Source: Galactobacillus timonensis (lineage in GTDB: Bacteria > Bacillota_I > Bacilli_A > Erysipelotrichales > Erysipelotrichaceae). Taken from it: a stretch of DNA of 64,000 nucleotides. A program made the translations under genes and the position numbers. The notes beneath the pieces are model-generated. The model ran no database searches. It was given only the letters and a program-made list of their open reading frames with translations, and was not told the DNA's origin. Shown here in pieces: positions 42,593 to 50,635 of the stretch. Position 1 is the first letter of the stretch; every line of letters begins with the position of its first letter. Where the stretch lies: positions 22,503-86,502 of the forward strand of contig NZ_LT964740.1 of assembly GCF_900240265.1 (NCBI RefSeq), read 5' to 3'.

Positions 42593-43945
42593 TCACTTTG
42601 TGATTCGCCAATACCCTTTACGGTCAGAACCGATTCTTTCAATCAATCCCTTTTCTTTTAAAGTCTTCAGGTATTTTGTCACAGAGACTCTGCTGACATT
42701 CAGTTTCTCCGCTATCTGCGGAGAAGTATAGCCAGGATCTTCTATAAGTATCTCAAGAGTTTTCTGCTCCTTTTCAGAAAGCTTTTCTGATAACTTTTCT
42801 GATAACTTTTCTGATAACCGGCCAGACACCCTGATTATACGATCCTCCGGGCCCGTGAACTTGATCATGATATCACCGGAATTTACTGTATACTCAGGCA
42901 TCGGTAAGTTGTCAGCGTTCAGAGCATTACAGATCTTCTCAACTCCGCGTCCCCAGCTTTCAATGAATCCGGCAAGGTAAAAGACGTAAGCGATATTCGG
43001 GTTGTACGGCTTTGAGGTATGCTTGTTCATCAATTTCTCAAGCGTCCAGTCCTCCGGAAGGCTTCCGACATTAGCAACATATAGCCTGTCTTCATATACG
43101 CTGATCTGAACAGGGATTCCGGACTGGTACTGTTTATGGCATACCGCATTCAACAAGGCCTCGCGAAGCGCAGCTTCCGGCACAAAGTACCGCTCGATCC
43201 TCTGTATCCCCTCATAGGTTATCTTTGCCCGCATATACTTCAGATAAATCAGCTCGATTGCCTTGTCCACCTGCTCCAGAAGGGATCCATGAACTTCATC
43301 CTGGTAAAGAAGATCGGCATCCGTCTTAAAATAGCCGATCTTCAGGAAAGCCCCGAGTTGATACCTTTCCGGATCTTTGCTGAAAAGAAGCATCGCGGCA
43401 TTGGTCAGATAGTCCCCGTTGATAAGATGCAGCCGGTCCAGCAGAACTTCCTTCGGTTCATCCAGCAGGCTTGAATCAATGCGGCCCTTCTTAGCTGCAA
43501 GCTTCTTGAATGCCGCAACAACATTATCATCGACATCATCCATTGTAAAAGCAGGCATCGGGGAGTTATCCCAGGTCGCTCCATGCTTTCTGAGAAGGAA
43601 CGCTTCCAGCGCCGGACCGGTGAGGATCTGCTTTGTGCTGCCGCTACGATAATGATATACGCCCTTGCAGGAGATCCCGACCGGATAGGAAGGCACATCG
43701 ATCTCAATATACTCTTTGCCGCCTTCCGTCAGAAGATTAACGCCTACGATGATTCCCATGGCATCACGAACCTTATTCGGGATGTCCTCTAAGAGCTTCT
43801 TGGAATTATCGATCCCGACAACATTGCCGTTATCATCACAGCCAATATAAAGCTTGCCTCCTTGCGCATTCGCAAAGCCGCAGATCCATTTCAGATATTC
43901 ATCCCGCCAGGATTCTTTCCATTCGATATTCTGCTGTTCAGGCAT
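42593..43945 (-). CDS. AlbA_2/Schlafen-type ATP-binding protein with C-terminal winged helix
   Basis: A 450-aa protein. The N-terminal AlbA_2 (AAA_4, Schlafen-like) domain starts IEWKESWRDEYLKWICGFANAQGG and contains KLYIGCDDNGNVVGI. A GHKL-type ATPase-like part follows (PEAALREALLNAVCHKQY; GFIESWGRGVEKI). The tail has four LSEK repeats and a winged-helix domain (YTSPQIAEKLNVSRVSVTKYLKTLKEKGLIER). These proteins are transcription-regulator or defence-related candidates whose activity is undefined. AAGGTGG precedes ATG 43945. It is 22 nt downstream of the XRE gene, forming an operon. Confidence 0.82.
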   Translation of the reverse strand: MPEQQNIEWKESWRDEYLKWICGFANAQGGKLYIGCDDNGNVVGIDNSKKLLEDIPNKVRDAMGIIVGVNLLTEGGKEYIEIDVPSYPVGISCKGVYHYRSGSTKQILTGPALEAFLLRKHGATWDNSPMPAFTMDDVDDNVVAAFKKLAAKKGRIDSSLLDEPKEVLLDRLHLINGDYLTNAAMLLFSKDPERYQLGAFLKIGYFKTDADLLYQDEVHGSLLEQVDKAIELIYLKYMRAKITYEGIQRIERYFVPEAALREALLNAVCHKQYQSGIPVQISVYEDRLYVANVGSLPEDWTLEKLMNKHTSKPYNPNIAYVFYLAGFIESWGRGVEKICNALNADNLPMPEYTVNSGDIMIKFTGPEDRIIRVSGRLSEKLSEKLSEKLSEKEQKTLEILIEDPGYTSPQIAEKLNVSRVSVTKYLKTLKEKGLIERIGSDRKGYWRITK

Positions 43946-43967
43946 AAGATACCACCTTCCAGTTTTA

Positions 43968-44198
43968 TTATTTCGCTTCCTTTATCTCCGGAAGCTCATC
44001 GGTCAATTCGATAACATCTGTGATTTCACACTTCAGAGCTTCACAGATCTTCTCCAACGTTTCCATGCTGATACCTTTGTTCTTACCCATATTAGCAATC
44101 ATGTTCGTGGTCAATCCAGCCGCAATTCGGAGATCTTCTTTTTTCATGTCTCGATCCAGAAGTGTGTGCCACAAGGGTTTATAGCTGATATGTCTCAT
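43968..44198 (-). CDS. XRE-family regulator, 76 aa
   Basis: A single helix-turn-helix domain protein (LWHTLLDRDMKKEDLRIAAGLTTNMIANMGKNKGISMETLEKICEALKCEITDVIEL). It is similar to small Cro/C.AhdI-like regulators of mobile elements. The ATG at 44198 has GGAG 6 nt upstream; earlier in-frame ATGs lack a site. It is first in an operon with the AlbA_2 gene and probably controls it. Confidence 0.85.
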   Translation of the reverse strand: MRHISYKPLWHTLLDRDMKKEDLRIAAGLTTNMIANMGKNKGISMETLEKICEALKCEITDVIELTDELPEIKEAK

Positions 44199-44298
44199 AG
44201 ATATCTCCATTTTCTTCGAGAAGCAAATCTTCCTATAGCACAGGAAACTTATCATAAATCTTGTTATTCAACAAGATTTCCTTGCTTATTTCTGGAGA

Positions 44299-44581
44299 TT
44301 ATACTGTGTTTTTTGCATATTCACTGGCCGCCTTGCGTCTGCCCTCACTACACGGTGCAAGAAGCGGGATCGAGACACGTGATTTCTGAATTGTATCAGA
44401 GACGCTGCCGTGTTCCTTGTTCTCTTCCTTCAGGCTGCAGAGATCCGGGTGCTGAGCTGCAAATATCTTCAGTCTGTTCTTAAGATCGGTATTGAAAGTA
44501 TAGATATCCCCATGTGTCATCACCCTCTGATGTCAGAAGGATCGTTTCCCGTTCGTACTTGTTTAAGCGGTGCTTTCCCAT
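44299..44581 (-). pseudogene. Frameshifted mobile-element gene
   Basis: Starts MGKHRLNKYERETILLTSEGDDT at 44581 behind GGGAG, then shifts frame at about 44515 into DIYTFNTDLKNRLKIFAAQHPDL. It resembles small proteins of about 90-100 aa found in integrative elements of gut Bacillota (pattern E-T-I-x(5-9)-A-x-I/V-Y-T-x-N-x-x-L-x-x-x-L). Its role is unknown to me. The single-base shift means it is probably inactive. Confidence 0.55.
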
Positions 44582-44602
44582 TTTCGTTTCTCCCTTCATT
44601 TT

Positions 44603-44645
44603 TGCAGGTGAAAAGCCGTCCTTCTGCAACAGAGGGGCGGCTTTG
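44603..44645 (-). terminator. Terminator-like hairpin after R1 copy B
   Basis: Minus-strand AAAGCCG and CGGCTTTT arms enclose a C-rich/G-rich loop and end in a short T-run. A separate perfect hairpin AATCTGTATC/GATACAGATT lies at 44648-44671. Confidence 0.6.
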
Positions 44646-44681
44646 ATAATCTGTATCAATGGATACAGATTGTGTTTACTT

Positions 44682-44864
44682 ATGGAAGCCTGCCAACAGG
44701 CAGGATTCCTTACACGTAAACGATATTCTACGCCGAAGCGCCCCGTCGTTTGCGGAGGCTGAACATACACGTTCATAATATTCTGGCCGTTATGACCGGC
44801 AAGCCATTGGCTCACTCATTAAATAGCACAGAAAGTAGCAAGACGCCAGCGCATTTTTCTTAGT
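44682..44864 (-). repeat. R1 repeat, copy B
   Basis: Matches copy A (41531-41713) at all but about 5 of 183 positions. One change (T to C in the TTCG hairpin stem) keeps pairing. The peptide frame seen in copy A is stopped here. It lies upstream of the frameshifted gene and next to the IS21-like relic. Confidence 0.8.
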
Positions 44865-44948
44865 GAGGGGCGGCCTGAATCTCTAAAACCGCTTGCCAAA
44901 AGACCGATGCCCCCTCACGCGTGCGTTTTTCTAAATTCAAACAGGGTA

Positions 44949-45670
44949 TTAATCCCTTGCCGCCTGCGGAAAGGAAGTGTAAGTGTAGCAAAAGACGGAA
45001 CCTACCGCGCGGCAGGTGACAACGCTCTTCATGTTGACTGTCAGAACAGCAGCCGGAACACCGAGTCTCAGGAATGCATGGATCATTCCGATGAACAGGT
45101 TCTCCTGCTTGGCATTCGGAAAAAACTCGATGTAGCGGGATCCGCAGTGATGGCACATCATCGCGAAGCACGCTGCGCGGTATGATCCTCCCTTATCACT
45201 TTCGACATTCACGAAGCCCCTGTCCATTTGGAACTGTTCACCTGGAGCAGACGTATAACGTTGCCCCCGGCTGCCCTGAGGAGCAACTGCCTTACGTTTT
45301 GCCGGAATAAGGTTTCTGTGGTCACTGATTTAGTTCTTAACTCTGGTAAGAACGCCCTTGTATCCATTCTCCTGCAGGCGTTCGAGGATGACATTGGAAT
45401 TCGTCACTCCCTTACGGAGCAGGTTGTCGATGATCCCGTGTAGCCGATGAGGACCGCATTGCCTTTTTCCCGGCCTGTGTTCCCATGAGCGAAGATCCGG
45501 AGTCCATGCTTCTTTGCATTACGCAGTCTCTTGCGGCTGATGCCAGTCCTCCGGAAGAGTTCTGCAAGGTTGACCTTCTTCAAAGAGAACGTATCACCCC
45601 GCTCAGCTTTCATCTGTTGCAATGCTTTTGCTACAGTTTCATTGAGGTTATCGATTTCATTTGAACTCAT
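44949..45670 (-). pseudogene. IS21-like transposase (IstA) relic
   Basis: Starts at 45670 with a good ribosome binding site as MSSNEIDNLNETVAKALQQM, then NLAELFRRTGISRKRLRNAKKHG (HTH). Frames shift at about 45410 and again near 45230 before MDRGFVNVESDKGGSYRAACFAMMCHHCGSRYIEFFPNAKQENLFIGMIHAF. The block LTVNMKSVV should be LTDNMKSVV, so a catalytic Asp is lost. The C-terminal half and any istB are missing. The element is dead. Confidence 0.75.
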
Positions 45671-45733
45671 AATCCTCCTTCCGGTATTGGTGTAGTGGTC
45701 AACATAACCTCTTATCATTCATTTACGCACGAT

Positions 45734-45803
45734 TGGCCCTTTTAATCCGACTGAAAATGGCCCTTTCTTTCCGACTCGAGAGTGGCTCTTATTGCCCGAC
45801 CCT
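45734..45803. repeat. Multiple terminal repeats of IS21-like element
   Basis: Three tandem units of about 24 bp, each TGGCCCTTT...CCGACT or a near match (45734, 45758 and 45783). This is the transposase-binding layout at IS21-family ends. It fixes one end of the relic. Confidence 0.65.
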
Positions 45804-45924
45804 AACATCCGTGCCTGTGATTGGCAGCTCCCTGTCACCCTGTAAATGTTACAGGAAATTGCATTTCACTCATTGCAAATCGATATTCGCCCATCGATTC
45901 CTTTCATCGCTGCAAAGGCGGGTG

Positions 45925-45964
45925 AAAAAAAAACGGCGTGACAACTTTCGTCAGGCCGTTTTAC
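45925..45964 (-). terminator. Terminator of AfuABC-like operon
   Basis: Minus-strand arms AAACGGCCTGAC / GTCACGCCGTTT, then TTTTTTTT. Just upstream on the plus strand is a small hairpin CCTGTAA/TTACAGG (45838-45854). Confidence 0.8.
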
Positions 45965-45998
45965 TGTAGTTTGAGCGCTGCGTATGACAGCAGCTGTG

Positions 45999-47666
45999 TT
46001 AGAAGGAAATCTCCTTGGTTTTCGAAAAACGCATAAACAACAGCAGCGAAATGATGGTTGTCGCCGTCAAGATGGTCGCATACGCCGCCGCGACACCATA
46101 ACTTCCGCGCGTCACATTGATATAAACTTCGAGCGTCAGCGTCACGGTCTTGAGGTTGTAAAGAATAATTGCCGTGGACAGCTCCGTAATGATCGTAACC
46201 CAGGACAGGATCGCTCCCGAAAGAATTCCGTTTCCCATCATCGGAACAGTAATCTGGAAGAAGGCCTTCATCTTGGAAGAGCCAAGAGAAATCGCCGCCT
46301 CTTCAATCGACATCGGAATCTGCTGCAAAATCGCAACCGAAGAGCGGATCGTATACGGCATACGGCGGATCACAAGCGCAATCACCATGATCACGGCTGT
46401 TCCCGTCAATACTAACGGCTTCGAGCTGAAGGCAATGACCAGCGCAATACCAATGACCGAACCAGGAATAATATAAGGAACCATCGACAGCGTATCAATG
46501 ACCTGGTTGGTCTTGTTTTTGCGGCGCACCACAAGGTAAGCGATCAAAATAGCGATCAGCACCGTAATCGCCAAAGCCTCCAGGCCAATGATGAACGTAT
46601 TTGGAATCGCCCTGTCGACCGAAGCAAACGCTGTCCGGTAACTGTCAAGCGAATAGCCAGGCGCAAACAGCTTGCCCGACGTCTTGCGGAACGATGTATA
46701 GATCACATACACCTGCGGCATAAATGAAATTAACACCACCGCCCAGGCGAAGAAATTCATCCAGAAGCTCTTTGCCCCGGAGCATGGATGGCGCTCAATC
46801 GGATGCAGCGCATTCATCGTAAACTGAAACTTGCTGTTGGCATAATTCTGCAGCAGGAAGATCAGTGTCGTAATCACGATTGCAATCACGCTGACCGCAG
46901 CGCCGAAGCTGTGATTGGTCCCGACTTCCGAAAAATAGGCATTGTAAATAATGACCGGGAAGGTACGGTAGCCTTCACCGATTAATAGCGGCGTACCAAA
47001 ATCAGCAAATGCACGCATAAATACCAGCAGCGCACTGGCCAGAATCGTCGGCATGCATAGCGGAATCACAACCGTAAAGAACCGCTTCGCACTGGTGCAG
47101 CCAAGATTTTCCGACGCCTCCAGCAGCGACTGATCCACATTCTTTAACCCGCCGCACACATACAGAAAAACAAGTGGAAACAGCTGTAATGCCTGCACAA
47201 GGAAGATGCCGCGGAACCCGTAGATCGTTGGCAGCGTAATACCGACTGCCTTAAACCAGCCCGTCACCAGACCATTGCGGCCAAGCAGAAGGATCCAGGA
47301 ATAAGCACCGATAAACGGCGCCGACATACTGCAGAGAATAATTAATACCTGCAGCACACGCTTTGCCTTCAGATCATAGAGCGTATAAAAGTAGGCCAGC
47401 GGAACACCGATGACTAACGAAACAAGAGTCACCATAAAGCTGACCTTTAATGAATTCCAGATGGTGGAAGTATAGTATTTTTTCGCAAAGAACTGCCCAA
47501 AATACTCCAGCGTAAACTGCCCGTCCACATAGATTGCACTGAATAACAGGCGAACCAGCGGATACAGCAGAAACAGCCCGTACAAAGCCAGAATGCCCCA
47601 GGAGATCGCCTTCCAGATATCAAACGGGCTGCGGGCAGAAGAGGATTTCATTTCCATTGCCCTCAT
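45999..47666 (-). CDS. AfuB/FbpB-type ABC permease (fused two-domain)
   Basis: A 555-aa permease with two BPD_transp_1 halves in one chain and about 12 helices. Each half has an EAA loop: EASENLGCTSAKRFFTVVIPLCMPTI near 190 and EAAISLGSSKMKAFFQITVPMMGNGI near 475. This is the layout of FbpB (ferric) and AfuB (hexose-phosphate) importers. It starts 4 nt after the ATPase stop behind GGGGG and is the last gene of the three-gene operon. Confidence 0.88.
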   Translation of the reverse strand: MRAMEMKSSSARSPFDIWKAISWGILALYGLFLLYPLVRLLFSAIYVDGQFTLEYFGQFFAKKYYTSTIWNSLKVSFMVTLVSLVIGVPLAYFYTLYDLKAKRVLQVLIILCSMSAPFIGAYSWILLLGRNGLVTGWFKAVGITLPTIYGFRGIFLVQALQLFPLVFLYVCGGLKNVDQSLLEASENLGCTSAKRFFTVVIPLCMPTILASALLVFMRAFADFGTPLLIGEGYRTFPVIIYNAYFSEVGTNHSFGAAVSVIAIVITTLIFLLQNYANSKFQFTMNALHPIERHPCSGAKSFWMNFFAWAVVLISFMPQVYVIYTSFRKTSGKLFAPGYSLDSYRTAFASVDRAIPNTFIIGLEALAITVLIAILIAYLVVRRKNKTNQVIDTLSMVPYIIPGSVIGIALVIAFSSKPLVLTGTAVIMVIALVIRRMPYTIRSSVAILQQIPMSIEEAAISLGSSKMKAFFQITVPMMGNGILSGAILSWVTIITELSTAIILYNLKTVTLTLEVYINVTRGSYGVAAAYATILTATTIISLLLFMRFSKTKEISF

Positions 47667-47670
47667 GAAA

Positions 47671-48801
47671 CTATTCCCCCTTCTTCAGAAGATCAAGATC
47701 ATTGACAACGCCCTTCATCAGGCTGCGGCTGCCGTCCTCGTTAAACAGATTCAGCTTCTCCGTCTTCAGCATCAGATGAACATCCGTCCCCTTTTCAATC
47801 ATGGAGTCGATGCTGGACTCCTGAATAATGACCGCCTTCTCACCATCCGTGAAATGGACAAAGTACGTCGTATTCAAGCCCAGGAACACAGCGTCATCCA
47901 CCACTGCCTCAACGCCCTTACCATCATTGGATGGATCAACGACCATTTCCTCCGGACGAATGGACGCAATCACATCGCGATCAAAGATTTCTTCCTCGCG
48001 GATTGTATCCATGGCCACTTCAAAACCAGCCTTCAGCTGAAGATATGGCACACCGTCCCGCACCGCCAGATGAGCTTTCATCATATTCGTGCGGCCGATA
48101 AAGTTCGCCACAAATTGGTTGGCAGGACGCTGATATAAAATCTTCGGCGTTCCCACCTGCTGAATATCCCCATGGTTCATGACGGCAATCCGGTCACTGA
48201 CCGCCATCGCCTCCTCCTGATCATGGGTCACATAGACCGTCGTAATACCGACGCTGTGCTGAATCTCCTTGATGACCGAGCGCATCTCAACGCGCAGTTT
48301 CGCATCGAGATTGGAAAGCGGCTCATCCATCAACAGAACATCGGGCGTAATGGCAAGTGCCCTGGCCAGGGCAACGCGCTGCTGCTGACCACCGGAAAGA
48401 CGTTCCGGCATCCGGTCCGCATACTGATCTATCTGCATCAGCTTCAGAAACTTCTGTGTCTTCTGTTGAATTTCCTCTTTCGGAAGCTTGCGCTGTTTCA
48501 AGCCGAAGGCAACATTTTTTTCAACAGTCATATTCGGAAAAACGGCATAGTTCTGAAATACCATGCCGATATTCCGCTTTGCCGGATCCATATCATTGAT
48601 CCGGACATCATTAAAAAAGAAGTCACCGCCCTCAATGGAATTGAAGCCCGCAATCATCCTCAGCAGCGTCGTCTTACCGCACCCGGATGGACCAAGGAGG
48701 GTGAAGAACTCACCCTCCCTGATATCCAGCGATAAGTCGGAAATGATTGTATGATCACCGTATTTTTTGACGGCATCCTGAATCTTGATGTTTACACTCA
48801 T
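47671..48801 (-). CDS. AfuC/FbpC-type ABC ATPase
   Basis: A 376-aa CUT1-like ATPase. Walker A GPSGCGKTTLL, signature LSGGQQQRVALARAL, Walker B LLMDEPLSNLDAKL, switch His VYVTHDQEEAM, and a C-terminal TOBE-type regulatory domain of about 130 residues. It energises the downstream permease. It follows the binding-protein gene by 33 nt with GGGGG before the ATG. Confidence 0.92.
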   Translation of the reverse strand: MSVNIKIQDAVKKYGDHTIISDLSLDIREGEFFTLLGPSGCGKTTLLRMIAGFNSIEGGDFFFNDVRINDMDPAKRNIGMVFQNYAVFPNMTVEKNVAFGLKQRKLPKEEIQQKTQKFLKLMQIDQYADRMPERLSGGQQQRVALARALAITPDVLLMDEPLSNLDAKLRVEMRSVIKEIQHSVGITTVYVTHDQEEAMAVSDRIAVMNHGDIQQVGTPKILYQRPANQFVANFIGRTNMMKAHLAVRDGVPYLQLKAGFEVAMDTIREEEIFDRDVIASIRPEEMVVDPSNDGKGVEAVVDDAVFLGLNTTYFVHFTDGEKAVIIQESSIDSMIEKGTDVHLMLKTEKLNLFNEDGSRSLMKGVVNDLDLLKKGE

Positions 48802-48834
48802 ATTCGACGATCCCCCGGAAAAACCTGAAGCAGC

Positions 48835-49917
48835 TTACTCAACGCTGCTCGTAAAGATATCTGTCCAGCGCTGCTGCCACTCAGCCTTGTGCTGTGCACA
48901 ATAATCAATGTCCTCGTAAGCCACATTGATTTCCGAGAACGGTGTCATCAGATCCGTCGTATTCGAAATCTTCGTATTGGCCGGACGAGCCGTTGTCGTC
49001 GCAATGGCCTGCTGTCCCTCATCACTCAGCAGGAAGTCGATAAACTTCTTCGCATTTTCTTCATGCGGAGCGCCCTTGATGATCGCAACACCGGCAGGCA
49101 GCCAGACAGCACCTTCCGAAGGATAAACAAGCTTCAGATTCGTTGCCCCATCGACCAGAAGACCAACGCACGGATCCTCATAGGAAACGCCAACGGCATA
49201 CTCACCATCCGCAACACCCTTATAGATCTTGGAAGAAGAATCCAGCATAATGCCATCCAGGTTCTTGGCAAAATCCTCAACAAACTTCCAGGCGTCTTCG
49301 TCATATTCGCCCGGTGTTCCCATCACCAGCAGCATATTCGTTAACTCTGCCCAGGCACTGGAAGAGTTTGCCGGATCACCCATGGCAATATGGCCCTTCA
49401 GTTCCGGCCACAGAAGATCTTCATACGAGGTGAAATCATCCGGATTCAAGCCGAGTTCCGCAAAGACATCCTTATTTACCAGCAAAGCCGCCGAACCATC
49501 GAGGCAGTAATGCGAAATGATGCCTTTATAAACCTGATACTGCTCAGGCAGCAGCTTATCATTCGGTGAAGTATATTCCTCAAAGTTGTCCGGATACTTT
49601 TCCAGCTGCGCAGGATTCATACCGCCGAACATGATATCGCCCTGCGGATTTTCCTTTTCTGAATCGATACGGGTCTGCAGATCCCCGGTTCCTGCCGAAA
49701 TGACTTCAACCTTGATCCCGGTCTCCTTTTCAAACGCAGGAATCGTAGCATTGATCAAAGAATCCGTATTCGGAGAATAAACGACCAGCGTATTATCTCC
49801 CGCTGCCGCTGCGGCAGCCGTTGCACTGCCGGAAGATCCTGAAGCGGATGATGAGCCACATCCCGCCAGGCTTACCGCCATCGTAAGCCCAAGAGCGATA
49901 CTGAAGATACGTTTCAT
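48835..49917 (-). CDS. ABC substrate-binding lipoprotein, AfuA/FutA type
   Basis: A 360-aa lipoprotein: signal peptide with lipobox SLAGC, Ser/Ala linker, then a family-1-like binding fold (NTLVVYSPNTDSLINATIPAFEKETGIKVEVISAGTGD). Relatives are annotated as iron(III) binders, but AfuA members bind sugar phosphates. GGMNPAQLEKYPDNFEEY lies where ferric binders would have other ligands. A CcpA cre site in the promoter favours a carbon substrate. It is first in the operon, with GGAGGG before the ATG. Confidence 0.85.
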   Translation of the reverse strand: MKRIFSIALGLTMAVSLAGCGSSSASGSSGSATAAAAAAGDNTLVVYSPNTDSLINATIPAFEKETGIKVEVISAGTGDLQTRIDSEKENPQGDIMFGGMNPAQLEKYPDNFEEYTSPNDKLLPEQYQVYKGIISHYCLDGSAALLVNKDVFAELGLNPDDFTSYEDLLWPELKGHIAMGDPANSSSAWAELTNMLLVMGTPGEYDEDAWKFVEDFAKNLDGIMLDSSSKIYKGVADGEYAVGVSYEDPCVGLLVDGATNLKLVYPSEGAVWLPAGVAIIKGAPHEENAKKFIDFLLSDEGQQAIATTTARPANTKISNTTDLMTPFSEINVAYEDIDYCAQHKAEWQQRWTDIFTSSVE

Positions 49918-49941
49918 TATCTTTTCCCTCCATCGCCTGCC

Positions 49942-49958
49942 TGTGCAAGCGCTTTCTA
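49942..49958 (-). promoter_or_regulatory. CcpA cre site
   Basis: The plus-strand TGCAAGCGCTTTCT at 49944-49957 fits the cre consensus TGNAANCGNWNNCW at every position and is nearly palindromic. It lies 25-41 bp upstream of the ATG, just after a possible -10 (GATAAT), a position suited to repression. Confidence 0.75.
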
Positions 49959-50009
49959 TCTCTATTATCTCACGCTAGCATGGTGGTTTCAATAAATTCA
50001 GCATATCTG

Positions 50010-50038
50010 AAAAACAGCTCCCGCACACCGCAGGAGCC
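50010..50038 (-). terminator. Terminator of lon-engB operon
   Basis: Minus-strand stem GGCTCCTGC / GCGGGAGCT with loop GGTGT, then GTTTTTC. Confidence 0.8.
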
Positions 50039-50044
50039 ATTTCC

Positions 50045-50635
50045 TCATTCTTTATTCGTTACCGCCTGTAACAATGCCTTTTCAAAGGCCTCAATTCCGC
50101 TTTTTGCCGTATTCGATACCGGATACAGATGCGAAATCGGGATGCCTGTTTCAGCCGCAATCCTGCGCAGCTGGTTGTTGGCCTCATTCTTCGAAACTTT
50201 ATCCGCCTTGGTGCAGGCAGCTAACACGGGAAGATGGGCCTTTTTCCCCGCCTCGATCATCGTCAGGTCATCGTCATTGGGAATGCGGCGAATATCCAGC
50301 ACCAGCACCAGCGCCTTCAGCTGCTCACGCTGCTGAAAGTAAGGCTCCAGAAGCCCGCCGAAATCAACCGCCCGCTTCGTTCCGCCTTTGGCATAGCCAT
50401 AGCCCGGAGCATCGGTATAAACCACCTTCTGATCGATCAGAAAGAAGTTGAGAAGCACCGTCTTGCCCGGTGTCTTGCCGGTCCAGGCGGCGTTCTTACG
50501 GTTGGTCAGCGCATTGATGAGACTGCTTTTGCCCGCATTCGAGCGTCCGCAGAACAGTATTTCCGGCACATCCGTCGCCGGCCACTGGGAGCGGTCGGCG
50601 GCAGATCCGAGAAATTCAACCTCATGGTACTGCAT
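50045..50635 (-). CDS. engB: Ribosome biogenesis GTPase EngB (YsxC/YihA)
   Basis: A 196-aa essential GTPase for 50S assembly. G1 GRSNAGKSSLINAL, switch II DAPGYGYAKGG, G4 CTKADK. Its ATG overlaps the lon stop as TGATG. The lon-engB pairing is common in Bacillota. Confidence 0.94.
   Translation of the reverse strand: MQYHEVEFLGSAADRSQWPATDVPEILFCGRSNAGKSSLINALTNRKNAAWTGKTPGKTVLLNFFLIDQKVVYTDAPGYGYAKGGTKRAVDFGGLLEPYFQQREQLKALVLVLDIRRIPNDDDLTMIEAGKKAHLPVLAACTKADKVSKNEANNQLRRIAAETGIPISHLYPVSNTAKSGIEAFEKALLQAVTNKE

Noticed and set aside
42781..42820. Tandem 12-bp repeats as a possible CRISPR or regulatory array
   Set aside because: They are in frame inside the AlbA_2 gene, encode LSEK units, and have no spacers.
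44480..44815. 111-codon frame running from R1 copy B into the next gene
   Set aside because: It is a chance join of the repeat, a terminator-like hairpin and the start of the frameshifted gene.
45999..49917. Iron(III) importer annotation by homology alone
   Set aside because: Not excluded, but the cre site and AfuABC relatives make sugar phosphate at least as likely, so no iron claim is made.
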